Below are positions 35,605-43,358 of a stretch of 64,000 nt of DNA, piece by piece; the stretch's first letter is position 1, and the number at the start of each line of letters is the position of its first letter. This DNA is from Halorussus gelatinilyticus. Its GTDB lineage: Archaea > Halobacteriota > Halobacteria > Halobacteriales > Haladaptataceae. Both the position numbers and the translations under genes were made by a program. The stretch is from contig NZ_CP096658.1 of the NCBI RefSeq assembly GCF_023238445.1, positions 372,001 to 436,000 of the forward strand, in the 5' to 3' direction. Under the pieces are notes generated by a model, which ran no database searches, was not told the DNA's origin, and worked only from the letters and a program-made list of their open reading frames with translations.

Positions 35605-37038
35605 TCAGAACAGCGGTTCGCCCATCGTCTCGCGGCCGAACGCGAGGACGAGCAGTCCGCCGAGGACGAATGCGACAGCGAGCGGGAGGAGCGCCCACAG
35701 GTAGCCGGTCTCCACGAGTGCACCCGCCAGAATCGGCCCGATGACCGCACCGATTTTGCCGACGCCGCCCGCGAACCCGTTGCCGGTGGCCCGGACCTCG
35801 GTCGGGAACAGTTCGGGGGTGTAGGCGTAGATGGCACCCCACGCGCCGAGCGTGAAGAAACTCGCCGCGAGCAGGCCGCCGAAGAACGGCCAGAAGCCCG
35901 AGAGTCCGGCACCGAACAGCGAGACGTCGGGCATCGAGGCCGCGAAGACGAACGTGAACAGCCCCGAGAGGACGAGGTAACTCCCGAGCGTGGGCTTGCG
36001 GCCGATCTTCTCCACGAGGTACGCGGCGCTGAAGTAGCCGGGGAACTGGACCAGCCCGATGAGCAGGAAGTAGACGTAGAGGCTGTCTATCGTCGCTCCG
36101 GCGACGGTCACGCTCTCGACGACGCCCGCCGCGCCGACCGTCTGGGGGAGCCAGATGAACACGCCGTAGTAGCCGAAGTTGACCGCGAACCACGCGAGCG
36201 CTATCATCACCGTCCGCTTGCGGAGGTCGGTCTCGAAGAGCCGCGAGTAACTCGGCGGTTCGCCGATTTCCACCGAGTTGGCCGAGATGGGCGTGAACTC
36301 CTCGTCGTTCTCCTCGGCGATTTCGCGGATTCGGTCGTTGGCTCCCTCCACGTCGCCCTTCTGAGCGAGGTAGTAGGGCGTCTCGCGGAGTTGGCTCCGG
36401 ATGACGAACACGAGGAGCGCTGGGAACGCCGCGCTGGCGAACAGGAGTCGCCAGCCGGCGACCTCGCCGAGGAGCGGCACCCCGACCGTCCCGCCGGTCG
36501 AGAGCGCCGAGAGGAACAGCCACGCCAGTCCGACCGCGAAGACGTTGCCGAGCGGCCAGAATGCGTCGAGGTAGACGAGGTAGCGCCCGCGCCGGTCGGT
36601 CGGCAGGTGTTCCGAGAGGTAGGAAGTGTCCACCGCGAGCGCGCCGCCCAACCCGACGCCGGTCAGGAACCGGAGCGCGAACCCGGAGTAGAAGCCGGTG
36701 GCGAGCGCGGTCAGTCCGGCGAACAGCGAGTAGGTCAGGACGGTCCACTGGAAGGCGTCGATGCGGCCGTGTTCGTCGGCGTACCGACCCCACGCCCAGT
36801 TGCCGAGTATCATCCCCATCAGGCTCGCGCTCCCCAGCAGTCCGGCCGCGAGACCGGTCAGTCCCCACGCCGAGATGAGGACCGGGAGCGTGAAGCTGAT
36901 GATGATGACCTCCATCCCGTCGAAGGCCCACGCGCTCCCGCAGATGGCCAGCAGTCTGCGGTGGAATCGCCCGACTGGAATCCGGTCCATCACCTGCGAG
37001 ACGCTCACTCGCTCGTCCGTGGATACGCCCTTTGCCAT
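35605..37038 (-). CDS. MFS transporter (sugar/aromatic-acid symporter type)
   Basis: This 477-residue protein has 12 predicted helices. It shows MFS signatures in loop 2-3 (GNWAWGRYADEHGRIDAF), after helix 4 (RFLTGVGLGGALAVDTSYLSEHLPTDRRGRYLVYLDAFWPLG) and in loop 8-9 (YLVEKIGRKPTL), with a long central cytoplasmic loop. This pattern is typical of the metabolite:proton symporter or sugar porter subfamily. The ATG at 37038 (MAKGVSTDERVS) was chosen. It converges on the halocin-like gene 78 bases away; a role in halocin export is possible but not supported by sequence. Confidence 0.85.
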   Translation of the reverse strand: MAKGVSTDERVSVSQVMDRIPVGRFHRRLLAICGSAWAFDGMEVIIISFTLPVLISAWGLTGLAAGLLGSASLMGMILGNWAWGRYADEHGRIDAFQWTVLTYSLFAGLTALATGFYSGFALRFLTGVGLGGALAVDTSYLSEHLPTDRRGRYLVYLDAFWPLGNVFAVGLAWLFLSALSTGGTVGVPLLGEVAGWRLLFASAAFPALLVFVIRSQLRETPYYLAQKGDVEGANDRIREIAEENDEEFTPISANSVEIGEPPSYSRLFETDLRKRTVMIALAWFAVNFGYYGVFIWLPQTVGAAGVVESVTVAGATIDSLYVYFLLIGLVQFPGYFSAAYLVEKIGRKPTLGSYLVLSGLFTFVFAASMPDVSLFGAGLSGFWPFFGGLLAASFFTLGAWGAIYAYTPELFPTEVRATGNGFAGGVGKIGAVIGPILAGALVETGYLWALLPLAVAFVLGGLLVLAFGRETMGEPLF

Positions 37039-37193
37039 CTTTTCGCACCCTCTGTTCGGGATTCGGTATCGAACGCACTTAAGACCGGGGAAATCGGAGA
37101 ACGGTTTCCGGTTTTGAAGAACTTTCGTCTTCAATCCGGTCGCCGACCGCCCCGACTCCACCCGGCGGGTCGGCGCGCGACGACCGCAGCCTC

Positions 37194-37212
37194 GATAGAA
37201 AGGATATAAGTA
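37194..37212 (+). promoter_or_regulatory. BRE/TATA promoter of the S8e gene
   Basis: The sequence GATAGAAAGGATATAAGTA has a purine-rich BRE-like run and the TATA element GATATAAG (37203-37210). It lies 26-33 bases before the ATG. With the usual archaeal spacing of about 25 bases to the start site, transcription would begin within a few bases of the start codon, as in many leaderless haloarchaeal mRNAs. Confidence 0.6.
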
Positions 37213-37235
37213 CGACCGAGGCCGATTTCTCGGGT

Positions 37236-37610
37236 ATGAAAGACCAAGGACGTTCCACGCGGAAGCGTACCGGCGGACGACTCCGACCGTCCCACAAGAA
37301 GAAGAAGCACGAACTGGGCCGCCAGCCGACCGAGACCACCGTCGGCGAGACCAAGCTCCGAACCATCGACGCCCGCGGTAACACCGAGAAGGTCCGCGCG
37401 CTCTCGACGGACGTGGCCAGCGTCGCCGCGGACGGCGAGACGGTGCAGGCCGAGATTCAGGACGTCGTGGAGAACGACGCCAACCCGAACTACGTCCGAC
37501 GGAACATCGTCACCAAGGGCGCGCTCGTCGAGACCAGCGAAGGTCGCGCTCGCGTCACCTCCCGTCCGGGCCAGACCGGCAACGTCAACGCCGTCCTCGT
37601 GGACGAATAA
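37236..37610 (+). CDS. rps8e: 30S ribosomal protein S8e
   Basis: This 124-residue protein matches S8e along its length: the basic start QGRSTRKRTGGRLRPSHKKKKHELGRQP, TKLRTIDARGNTEKVRAL, then NPNYVRRNIVTKGALVETSEGRARVTSRPGQTGNVNAVLV. It is a component of the small ribosomal subunit found in archaea and eukaryotes. The ATG at 37236 lies about 26 bases after a strong TATA element, so the message is probably almost leaderless. Confidence 0.97.
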   Translation: MKDQGRSTRKRTGGRLRPSHKKKKHELGRQPTETTVGETKLRTIDARGNTEKVRALSTDVASVAADGETVQAEIQDVVENDANPNYVRRNIVTKGALVETSEGRARVTSRPGQTGNVNAVLVDE

Positions 37611-37631
37611 CGCGATTCCCGACCCGACTTT

Positions 37632-38258
37632 TCACTCGCACCCGACCGACTCGGCGACCGCGCGCAGTTCCGCCTCGCCGAACTCGTCGGTGAACTGCTG
37701 GACGCTCACCCGATAGACGTAGCCGTCGCACTCCCAGACGAGTTTTCCGCCGGACTCCTCGGCGACGTAGCGCGCGTCGCGGTCGCCGACCGTCGTCGCG
37801 TTCCCCGCGGTCAGGTCGTACTGCGACTCGTTCTCGGCCTTCCGAATCGAGAGGACGTTTTCGAGGCTCCCGTTCTCGGCGTCGTGGTAGGCCATCGCCA
37901 CGTACTCGCTGCCGGCGAGTTCCATCACGATACCGCTCTCGAACGCGAAGGGTGCCGAGACGTTCGGCTTCGGTACCGAGAAGGAGGTGTTAGCCGCGAG
38001 CGCCTCGTGGGTGTAGTACGTCCGGTGGCGGGGCGGTTCGGCGGTCGTGGTCGTCGTCATTTCGGTAGTCCGTGCCTCTGTCGTCGTCTGCGTCCCCTCC
38101 GTCGTCTGTCTCTCGGCCGTCGTTTCGGTCGCCGTTGCAGGGGTCTCCGTCGCCGTCGTCTCGGTCGTCGTGGACTCCGGCGCACCGCCGGCACCGCCGA
38201 GACAGCCGGCGAGGACGAGCGAACACGCGAGCGCGGCGACCACGAGGCGACGATTCAT
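37632..38258 (-). CDS. Predicted lipoprotein of unknown function
   Basis: This 208-residue protein has an N-terminal signal peptide with the lipobox LAGC (Cys19 of RLVVAALACSLVLAGC). A Thr/Glu-rich linker follows (about residues 28-75, TTTETTATETPATATETTAE and TEMTTTTTAEPP), a typical O-glycosylation-like spacer. A folded domain comes next (FSVPKPNVSAPFAFESGIVMEL, YVAMAYHDAENGSLE, SIRKAENESQYDL, VWECDGYVYRVSV). It should sit at the outer membrane face. The family is not recognised. Confidence 0.7.
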   Translation of the reverse strand: MNRRLVVAALACSLVLAGCLGGAGGAPESTTTETTATETPATATETTAERQTTEGTQTTTEARTTEMTTTTTAEPPRHRTYYTHEALAANTSFSVPKPNVSAPFAFESGIVMELAGSEYVAMAYHDAENGSLENVLSIRKAENESQYDLTAGNATTVGDRDARYVAEESGGKLVWECDGYVYRVSVQQFTDEFGEAELRAVAESVGCE

Positions 38259-38460
38259 CGGGTCACCTCCCGCGGCCGGGGTCGCAATTGCGGACTCGAT
38301 TCGACGGGACGACGCTGTCGAGCGGGGTCAGGGCAGTTCATCTGTCGAACCTCGCTCTCACTTCGCCCCGACCAGACATGTTCGGTCCGGTAGTTATCGG
38401 GCGTCGGGAACCGGGGCGACGATTTATATGTTAGAAGATAGTAGTTTTCCAGTCGATAGT

Positions 38461-39180
38461 TCAGACGCCGACGCCGTCCTCGACGGACTCCAGTCCGGCG
38501 TCGGTGATGCGGAACTGGACCTTCTCGCCCGCGGGCTTGGCGCGGTGTTTTTCGAGCGTCGCGCGGCGGTTCCCCCCGCGGAATCGCTCGATGCGGACCA
38601 CCGTTCCCGTCCAGTGTTCGAGGGTGTGGCCCCCGAGCGGTCGGGCGCGGTCGCCGTCGGGGTCGGTGTAGACCTGATTCGTCAGGACGACGGCGAGGTC
38701 GTGCTTGCGCGCCAGCGAGAGGAGGTGGGTGACCTGACTGGCGACTTCGCGGAGGGCTTCGCCGCCCTCCTCGTCCTCGGCGCGTTCGAGGCGGTAGAAC
38801 CCGGTCGCGCTGTCGAGGACCACGAGGTCGGCCCGCTCCGCCAACTCCGCGGTGTCCCGGACGGCCTCCTCTTGCTCCGCGAAGTCGTAGGCCTCCTTGA
38901 CGATGATGCGGGAGGTCAACTCCTCCACGTCGTCCGCGCCGCTCGCGGCGTCCACGCGTGCCTCCGCGACCTGCTGGAAGCGCGCCAGCGACAGGCCCTC
39001 GGTGTCGATGTACACCGCGGTACCGCCGTCGGCGGCGACTTCGACCGCCGCGCCCAAGGCGACGTTCGTCTTGCCCGCCGCGGGCGGGCCGTAGACCTGG
39101 GTGACGGTCCCGGCCTCGAACCCGCCGCCCAGTAGCTCGTCGAGCGGCCCGCACCCGGTCGGGATAAACTCCTGATTCAC
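38461..39180 (-). CDS. radB: DNA repair and recombination protein RadB
   Basis: This 239-residue RecA-family ATPase has the RadB form: it starts IPTGCGPLDELLGGGFEAGTVTQVYG, with Walker A GPPAAGKTN (about residues 31-39) and Walker B ADLVVLDSATG. It continues ESLDxxH-like loops (LSLARKHDLAVVLTNQVYTDPDGDRARPLGGHTLEHW) and ends with KPAGEKVQFRITDAGLE. Unlike RadA it lacks the N-terminal helix-hairpin-helix domain. It helps load RadA in recombination. Confidence 0.94.
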   Translation of the reverse strand: MNQEFIPTGCGPLDELLGGGFEAGTVTQVYGPPAAGKTNVALGAAVEVAADGGTAVYIDTEGLSLARFQQVAEARVDAASGADDVEELTSRIIVKEAYDFAEQEEAVRDTAELAERADLVVLDSATGFYRLERAEDEEGGEALREVASQVTHLLSLARKHDLAVVLTNQVYTDPDGDRARPLGGHTLEHWTGTVVRIERFRGGNRRATLEKHRAKPAGEKVQFRITDAGLESVEDGVGV

Positions 39181-39256
39181 GAGCGAGGGTTGGGCCTACC
39201 CCGCCAAAAGGTTCCGGATTCGCGTCAGCGCGTCGGTTGACTCTCCGGCGTTCGAG

Positions 39257-39289
39257 GTTCGACGTCCGACGTCGGATGTTCGACGTCCG
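39257..39289. repeat. Short direct repeat with palindrome upstream of RadB
   Basis: The 12-base unit GTTCGACGTCCG occurs at 39257-39268 and again at 39278-39289, 21 bases apart. Between and overlapping them is the perfect palindrome TCCGACGTCGGA (39265-39276). The spacing of two helical turns would suit a dimeric regulator, but no regulator is named. It lies between the divergent RadB gene and the small zinc-finger-like gene. Confidence 0.4.
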
Positions 39290-39373
39290 CCGTCCGGTGT
39301 CCAGCGCCCGGCGTCGCGAACCGCGAAATACAATCTCGAAAGTATAACTTAGACAACTACTATCGTGCTACTT

Positions 39374-39550
39374 ATGCTCTCGAACGGTGATATCACTTCT
39401 AGCATGATTGTAGCGACCGTCTTGGAGTGCCCCCAGTGCGTCGAGGAGAACCACGCGGAGTTCACCGGGGAACTCGTGGACGGCGACGGCGTCTGGCGCA
39501 TGCGATGCTGTGGCGCGCTCGCCGACGGACCGCACCCCGAGGCGGCCTGA
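39374..39550 (+). CDS. Small zinc-finger-like protein
   Basis: This candidate 58-residue protein has Cys pairs spaced as a zinc-binding ribbon: CPQC (residues 19-22) and Cys45-Cys46 in MRCCGAL, with His27 and a His near the end. The sequence ECPQCVEENHAEFTGELVDGDGVW looks like a treble-clef or ribbon knuckle. Start alternatives are GTG 39365, ATG 39374 and ATG 39404. An AT-rich run (about 39328-39360) precedes it. It may be a real small haloarchaeal zinc protein; evidence is limited. Confidence 0.45.
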   Translation: MLSNGDITSSMIVATVLECPQCVEENHAEFTGELVDGDGVWRMRCCGALADGPHPEAA

Positions 39551-39699
39551 GTCGGACGGAATCGAAGTCGGACGCAGGCGCGGGTCGGACGTGAGCACGA
39601 GTCGGACGAGGGTTCGATTGACACCCGGACCGCCACGAGCGCGCTTCCCGCGACCGGGTAGAGCGAGCTTTTTCACCCCGCACGTCGAACCACCGCGCA

Positions 39700-40464
39700 G
39701 TGACAGTCGTCGTCGCCACCGAGAACTTCGAACTGTACCACGGCGTGGTCAACGAGTTGCGCGACCGGGGCGTGACCTTCACCACGGTCGAACCGGGCGA
39801 CTCGTTCCCGGACGGTGCGAAGGTCCTGATTCGCGCCGAGGGCGACGAGGGTTTCGGGGCCGACGAGACCGACGAAATCGACCCCTCAGACGTCGAGACT
39901 ATCGTCGCGGACCCCGAGAACCCTCGGCCCGCGGTGGACGAGGCCCTCGCTCGCCTGCGCGGGGGCGAGGGCCGGACCGTCGTCGGCGTGGACCCCGGCA
40001 CGCGACCCGGCATCGCCGTCCTCTCGGGCGACGTGGTGGTCGCGGCGTTCCACGTTCCCCTGGCCGACGTGGCCGAGACCGTGCGCCGCGAGGTCGAAGA
40101 CGCCGTGGACCCCGTGGTCCGCATCGGCGACGGCGCGCGCTTGCAGGGCGCGCAACTCGTCCGCGAACTGGAGGAGGTGACGGTCGAACTGGTAGACGAG
40201 ACCGGGACGACGCCCTATCTCGGCACCGGCGCACGGGGGATGGGCGACGTGCTCGCCGCGGTGAACATCGCCCGACTGGAGGGCGAGCGCGTCGAAGGCC
40301 GGGAGATAGAACCGACCGCCGGCGAGCTACAGGTCATCCAGAACAAGTCGCGCGAGCGGGCCGAGGACAACCGCGAAATCGACGCGGACCTGGCCCGGCG
40401 CGTCGCCGCGGGAGACCTGACGCTGGAGGAAGCGATGGACGAGCACCGGAACGGCGGCGAGTGA
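39700..40464 (+). CDS. RuvC/RNase H-fold protein, possible nuclease, unknown role
   Basis: This 254-residue protein starts at a GTG. An N-terminal part (MTVVVATENFELYHGVVNELRDRG) is followed by the motif VVGVDPGTRPGIAVL (residues about 92-106), which matches the first strand and Asp-Pro-Gly-Thr-x-x-Gly element of RuvC/YqgF-type RNase H folds. Later acidic segments (IGDGARLQGAQLVREL, VELVDETGTTPYLGTGARGMGDVLAAVNIA) could complete the metal site. The C-terminal 70 residues are charged and helical. A nuclease or resolvase role is inferred; the family name is not recognised. Confidence 0.65.
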   Translation: MTVVVATENFELYHGVVNELRDRGVTFTTVEPGDSFPDGAKVLIRAEGDEGFGADETDEIDPSDVETIVADPENPRPAVDEALARLRGGEGRTVVGVDPGTRPGIAVLSGDVVVAAFHVPLADVAETVRREVEDAVDPVVRIGDGARLQGAQLVRELEEVTVELVDETGTTPYLGTGARGMGDVLAAVNIARLEGERVEGREIEPTAGELQVIQNKSRERAEDNREIDADLARRVAAGDLTLEEAMDEHRNGGE

Positions 40465-40496
40465 GCAAATTCCGTGGAAGCGGCTGCTAAACGGTT

Positions 40497-41924
40497 CTAT
40501 TCGTCGCGCGCCGCGCGTTCCGCGCGGCGCATCACCTCGCGGACTGGGACGCCTGCTCCGCGCGCGATGGCAGCGCAGTCGTCGTACTCCGCGCTCACGT
40601 CGTAGACCTCGCCCGCGTCGTCGCTGGCGAGTTTGACCGCGACCTCGTAGCGTTCGCCGTCCAGTTCGACGGCGACCTCCTCGAACTCCCGATTGGCTAT
40701 CCAGCGGTGGGTCGCGCCCGCCTGCCGAACCCCGAGCGTGCCGGTCTCCTCGGCGAGTCGGCGCGCGACGGCCTCGGCGTCCTCGGGCTTGCAGATGACC
40801 TTCACGAGGTGGCCCGGCCGTGACTTCTTCATCGTCAGCGGGACGACGGAGACGTCGCGCGCACCGACCTCGGCCAGCGACTCCTGCAATCCGCCCAGAA
40901 TCTCGGGCGGCGCGTCGTCCAGATTCGTTTCGAGGACGGCCACGTCGTCGCGGACGAGGCTCCCAGCGTTCGAGGCGCTTCGCGCCTCGCTCTCGCCGAC
41001 CATCGCCCGGAGGACGTTCGGGTGGTCGGGGAAGTCGTACCCGCCCGCGCCGTAGCCCGAGTCCTCGATTCGGAGCGACGGCAGGGACTCGACGCCCTCG
41101 GCGTAGTGAGCCAGAATCGCCGCGCCGGTCGGCGTTAGCAGTTCGGCCTCGACGGGGCCGCCCCGGAGCGACCAGTCGGCGCGTTCGGCGATTTCGACCA
41201 CCGCGGGCGTCGGCACCGGATACGTGCCGTGGCTCATCTCGACCTCGCCGCCGCCCGTCGCCAGCGGCGTTGTCACGACGCGCTCCGGAGACAGGTCGTC
41301 CGCGAGGAGCGCCGCGCCCACCACGTCGGCGATGGCGTCGTCCGCGCCGACCTCGTGGAAGTGTGTCGATTCCAGGTCGGTTCCGTGGACGCTCGCCTCG
41401 GCCTCGCCGAGGAGTTCGAAGATGGAGCGGGCGTCGGCTTCGACGCCTTCCGGGAGGTCCATCGACTCGACGATTTCGACCACCTCGGGGTAGGTCCGGA
41501 GCGGGCCGGAGCCTTCGGCGTGGTGGTCGTGGGAATCGTGACGGTGCGGGTGGTCGTGACCGTGGTCGTGGTGGCCGTGCTGGTCGTCGTGGGAATGGTC
41601 GTGGCTGTCGTGAGAATCGTGGGCGTGGTCGTCGTGAGAACGGTCATGACCGTGGTCACCGTCGCCGTGGTCTGCGTGCGAGTGGCCGTCGTCTCCGTCG
41701 CGGTCCCGACTCCCGTCGGTCTCCGGACTCCCCTCGTCGTCCAGCAGCACCGACACCGTGGTCGAGGCGATGCCGTTCTTGTCGGTCTCACCGACCTCGT
41801 AGCGTACCGGCAAGGCCGCTTCGACCGGCGCGAGCGCGTCGCGGTCCGCCCCTGCCGCGAGCAGGGCCGCGAGTATCATGTCGCCACTCGCGCCCATCCG
41901 ACCGTCGAATGCGAGCGTCTTCAT
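40497..41924 (-). CDS. larC: Nickel-pincer cofactor biosynthesis protein LarC
   Basis: This 475-residue protein is a single-frame LarC (DUF111 family): FDGRMGASGDMILAALLAAG at the start, then VEADARSIFELLGEAEASVHG and FHEVGADDAIADVVGAALL, TPTGAAILAHYAE, then in the C-terminal half VLETNLDDAPPEILGGL and MKKSRPGHLVKVICKPEDAEAVARRL. LarC inserts nickel into the pincer cofactor of lactate racemase-type enzymes. A remarkable His/Asp-rich insert (about residues 80-140) would bind nickel. Other lar genes are not in this window. In some bacteria LarC needs a frameshift; none is needed here. Confidence 0.92.
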   Translation of the reverse strand: MKTLAFDGRMGASGDMILAALLAAGADRDALAPVEAALPVRYEVGETDKNGIASTTVSVLLDDEGSPETDGSRDRDGDDGHSHADHGDGDHGHDRSHDDHAHDSHDSHDHSHDDQHGHHDHGHDHPHRHDSHDHHAEGSGPLRTYPEVVEIVESMDLPEGVEADARSIFELLGEAEASVHGTDLESTHFHEVGADDAIADVVGAALLADDLSPERVVTTPLATGGGEVEMSHGTYPVPTPAVVEIAERADWSLRGGPVEAELLTPTGAAILAHYAEGVESLPSLRIEDSGYGAGGYDFPDHPNVLRAMVGESEARSASNAGSLVRDDVAVLETNLDDAPPEILGGLQESLAEVGARDVSVVPLTMKKSRPGHLVKVICKPEDAEAVARRLAEETGTLGVRQAGATHRWIANREFEEVAVELDGERYEVAVKLASDDAGEVYDVSAEYDDCAAIARGAGVPVREVMRRAERAARDE

Positions 41925-42081
41925 GGGGGAGCGTGGGTCGTTCGGAGCGAAAAAGCCGGTGGTTGTCGGCGTCGCGTGACTGCCGACGCGCTCGATGCGC
42001 GGTCGCTACGCCAGCGCGAAATCGGTGCTACGGTTCAAGCAAAGAGCGCGATTCGGGAGGGTCGAACGCGGTTTCGGAGGG

Positions 42082-43029
42082 CTACGCGGCGCGTCGGGCT
42101 GCGACGAGCGCCACGCCGACCAACGCGAGGAGGCCCGTGACCAGCGAGAATCCGGGGATGCTACCGTCTTGGGTGGTCGTCACCGTCGTCGTCTCGTCTC
42201 GAACCGCCTGCTTCGTCGTCTCGGCGGTCGGCGGCGACCGAACCACGCCGGTCGCTTCTCGCTGCACCTCGTCGTTTGCCCGGATTTCGATTTGGAACTC
42301 GGTCTCGTTCTGGCCCTCGCTCGGTAGGCCGGAGAAGTCGAACGACGCGCGGAAGCGACCGTCTTCGGTGACGGTCGTCCGCTGGGTCTTGAGGAACTGG
42401 ACGCCTTTCGTTCCCTTCGCGGTCACGAGAATCTCGGTACCGGGGTCGAGGTCGAGTTGGCCGGTAATCGTCTGGTTGACCGCCGGTGCGACCACGACGC
42501 CGTTATCGATATCCGCGACGTGTCCGGCGTACTGGCTCGAGGCGGTCGTCTCGGTTCCGGCGTCCGGGTCGGTCGTCTCAGAACCCGAGAGCGAGAGTGT
42601 CGCGACGTCGGACTTCTCGTCGAGGCTCGCGTTTCCGGGTGCGACGGCGAGTTTGTAGTTCCCCGGGTCGAGACCATTCTGTTCGCCGAGGTCGGTTTCG
42701 TTCGACACCGACACGGAGTCGGCGTCGGCGGCGACGGCGAACGCGCCGCCGCTACCCGCCTTCGCGGTGTCGTACCGGAGGACGACCTTCCCGTCGCCGT
42801 TTCCGTCCCGAAGCGTGACGGTCGCGATGTAGTTGACGGCTTCGGAGCCGATTCGGACGGTCGCCGCGTCTGTGTCCGAGAAGGTAACGGGGATTTCGGC
42901 GGTCTCGCCGGTGGCCGTCTCGACGACGCTCTGGCCGAACTCCGCGTCCGGCGACGCGCCGAGGACCGGTGCAGTAGTCGATACGAGGACGAGAGCCGCG
43001 AGTATCAGGGGGCGGTATCGCACTTTCAT
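42082..43029 (-). CDS. Surface protein with PGF-CTERM anchor
   Basis: This 315-residue protein has a Sec signal (PLILAALVLVSTTAPVLG) and a BGTF-like surface region with repeated beta strands (AEIPVTFSDTDAATVRIGSE; YNKLAVAPGN-like; ILVTAKGTKGVQFLKTQRTT). A Thr-rich spacer (RDETTTVTTTQDGS) leads to the C-terminal tail IPGFSLVTGLLALVGVALVAARR. That PGF motif followed by a helix and Arg cluster is the archaeosortase A recognition signal, so the protein is probably lipid-anchored and cell-wall-exposed. Its specific role is unknown. Confidence 0.78.
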   Translation of the reverse strand: MKVRYRPLILAALVLVSTTAPVLGASPDAEFGQSVVETATGETAEIPVTFSDTDAATVRIGSEAVNYIATVTLRDGNGDGKVVLRYDTAKAGSGGAFAVAADADSVSVSNETDLGEQNGLDPGNYKLAVAPGNASLDEKSDVATLSLSGSETTDPDAGTETTASSQYAGHVADIDNGVVVAPAVNQTITGQLDLDPGTEILVTAKGTKGVQFLKTQRTTVTEDGRFRASFDFSGLPSEGQNETEFQIEIRANDEVQREATGVVRSPPTAETTKQAVRDETTTVTTTQDGSIPGFSLVTGLLALVGVALVAARRAA

Positions 43030-43358
43030 CTTCCATGCCGGAGTACACAGCCCCGGTCAAAACCCGTTGCGGAAGCTACAATAGCGATTTAACCTTCGTC
43101 GGCGACGGCCCGTCCCACGACGACGCCCCGGTTCGGCGGACTATCGCGCCTCTCACGACCGCCAGCGAGTATCCCGCGGTCTGCCACAAAGTACACGTGA
43201 AGGCCAAACTGCTTTGTAGCGCGAACACGTATGCAAACCCATAGCATGCGCCCCGTTGCGACGACCACGTCGGCCGCGTCGATGGACGAACCCCCCGGTA
43301 GCAAAGGACTTATCCTTCGCGGGCGCGCATCGACAAACAATCCCCGTATCACTGAATC
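43030..43358. other. Intergenic region, 329 bases
   Basis: This gap separates the divergent surface-protein and CDC48 genes. The right side has GCAAAGGACTTATCC (about 43302-43316), a BRE/TATA-like element some 43-55 bases before the CDC48 ATG. The left side should hold the promoter of the surface protein. No tRNA-like or other gene is apparent; overlapping frames have no family similarity. Confidence 0.45.
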
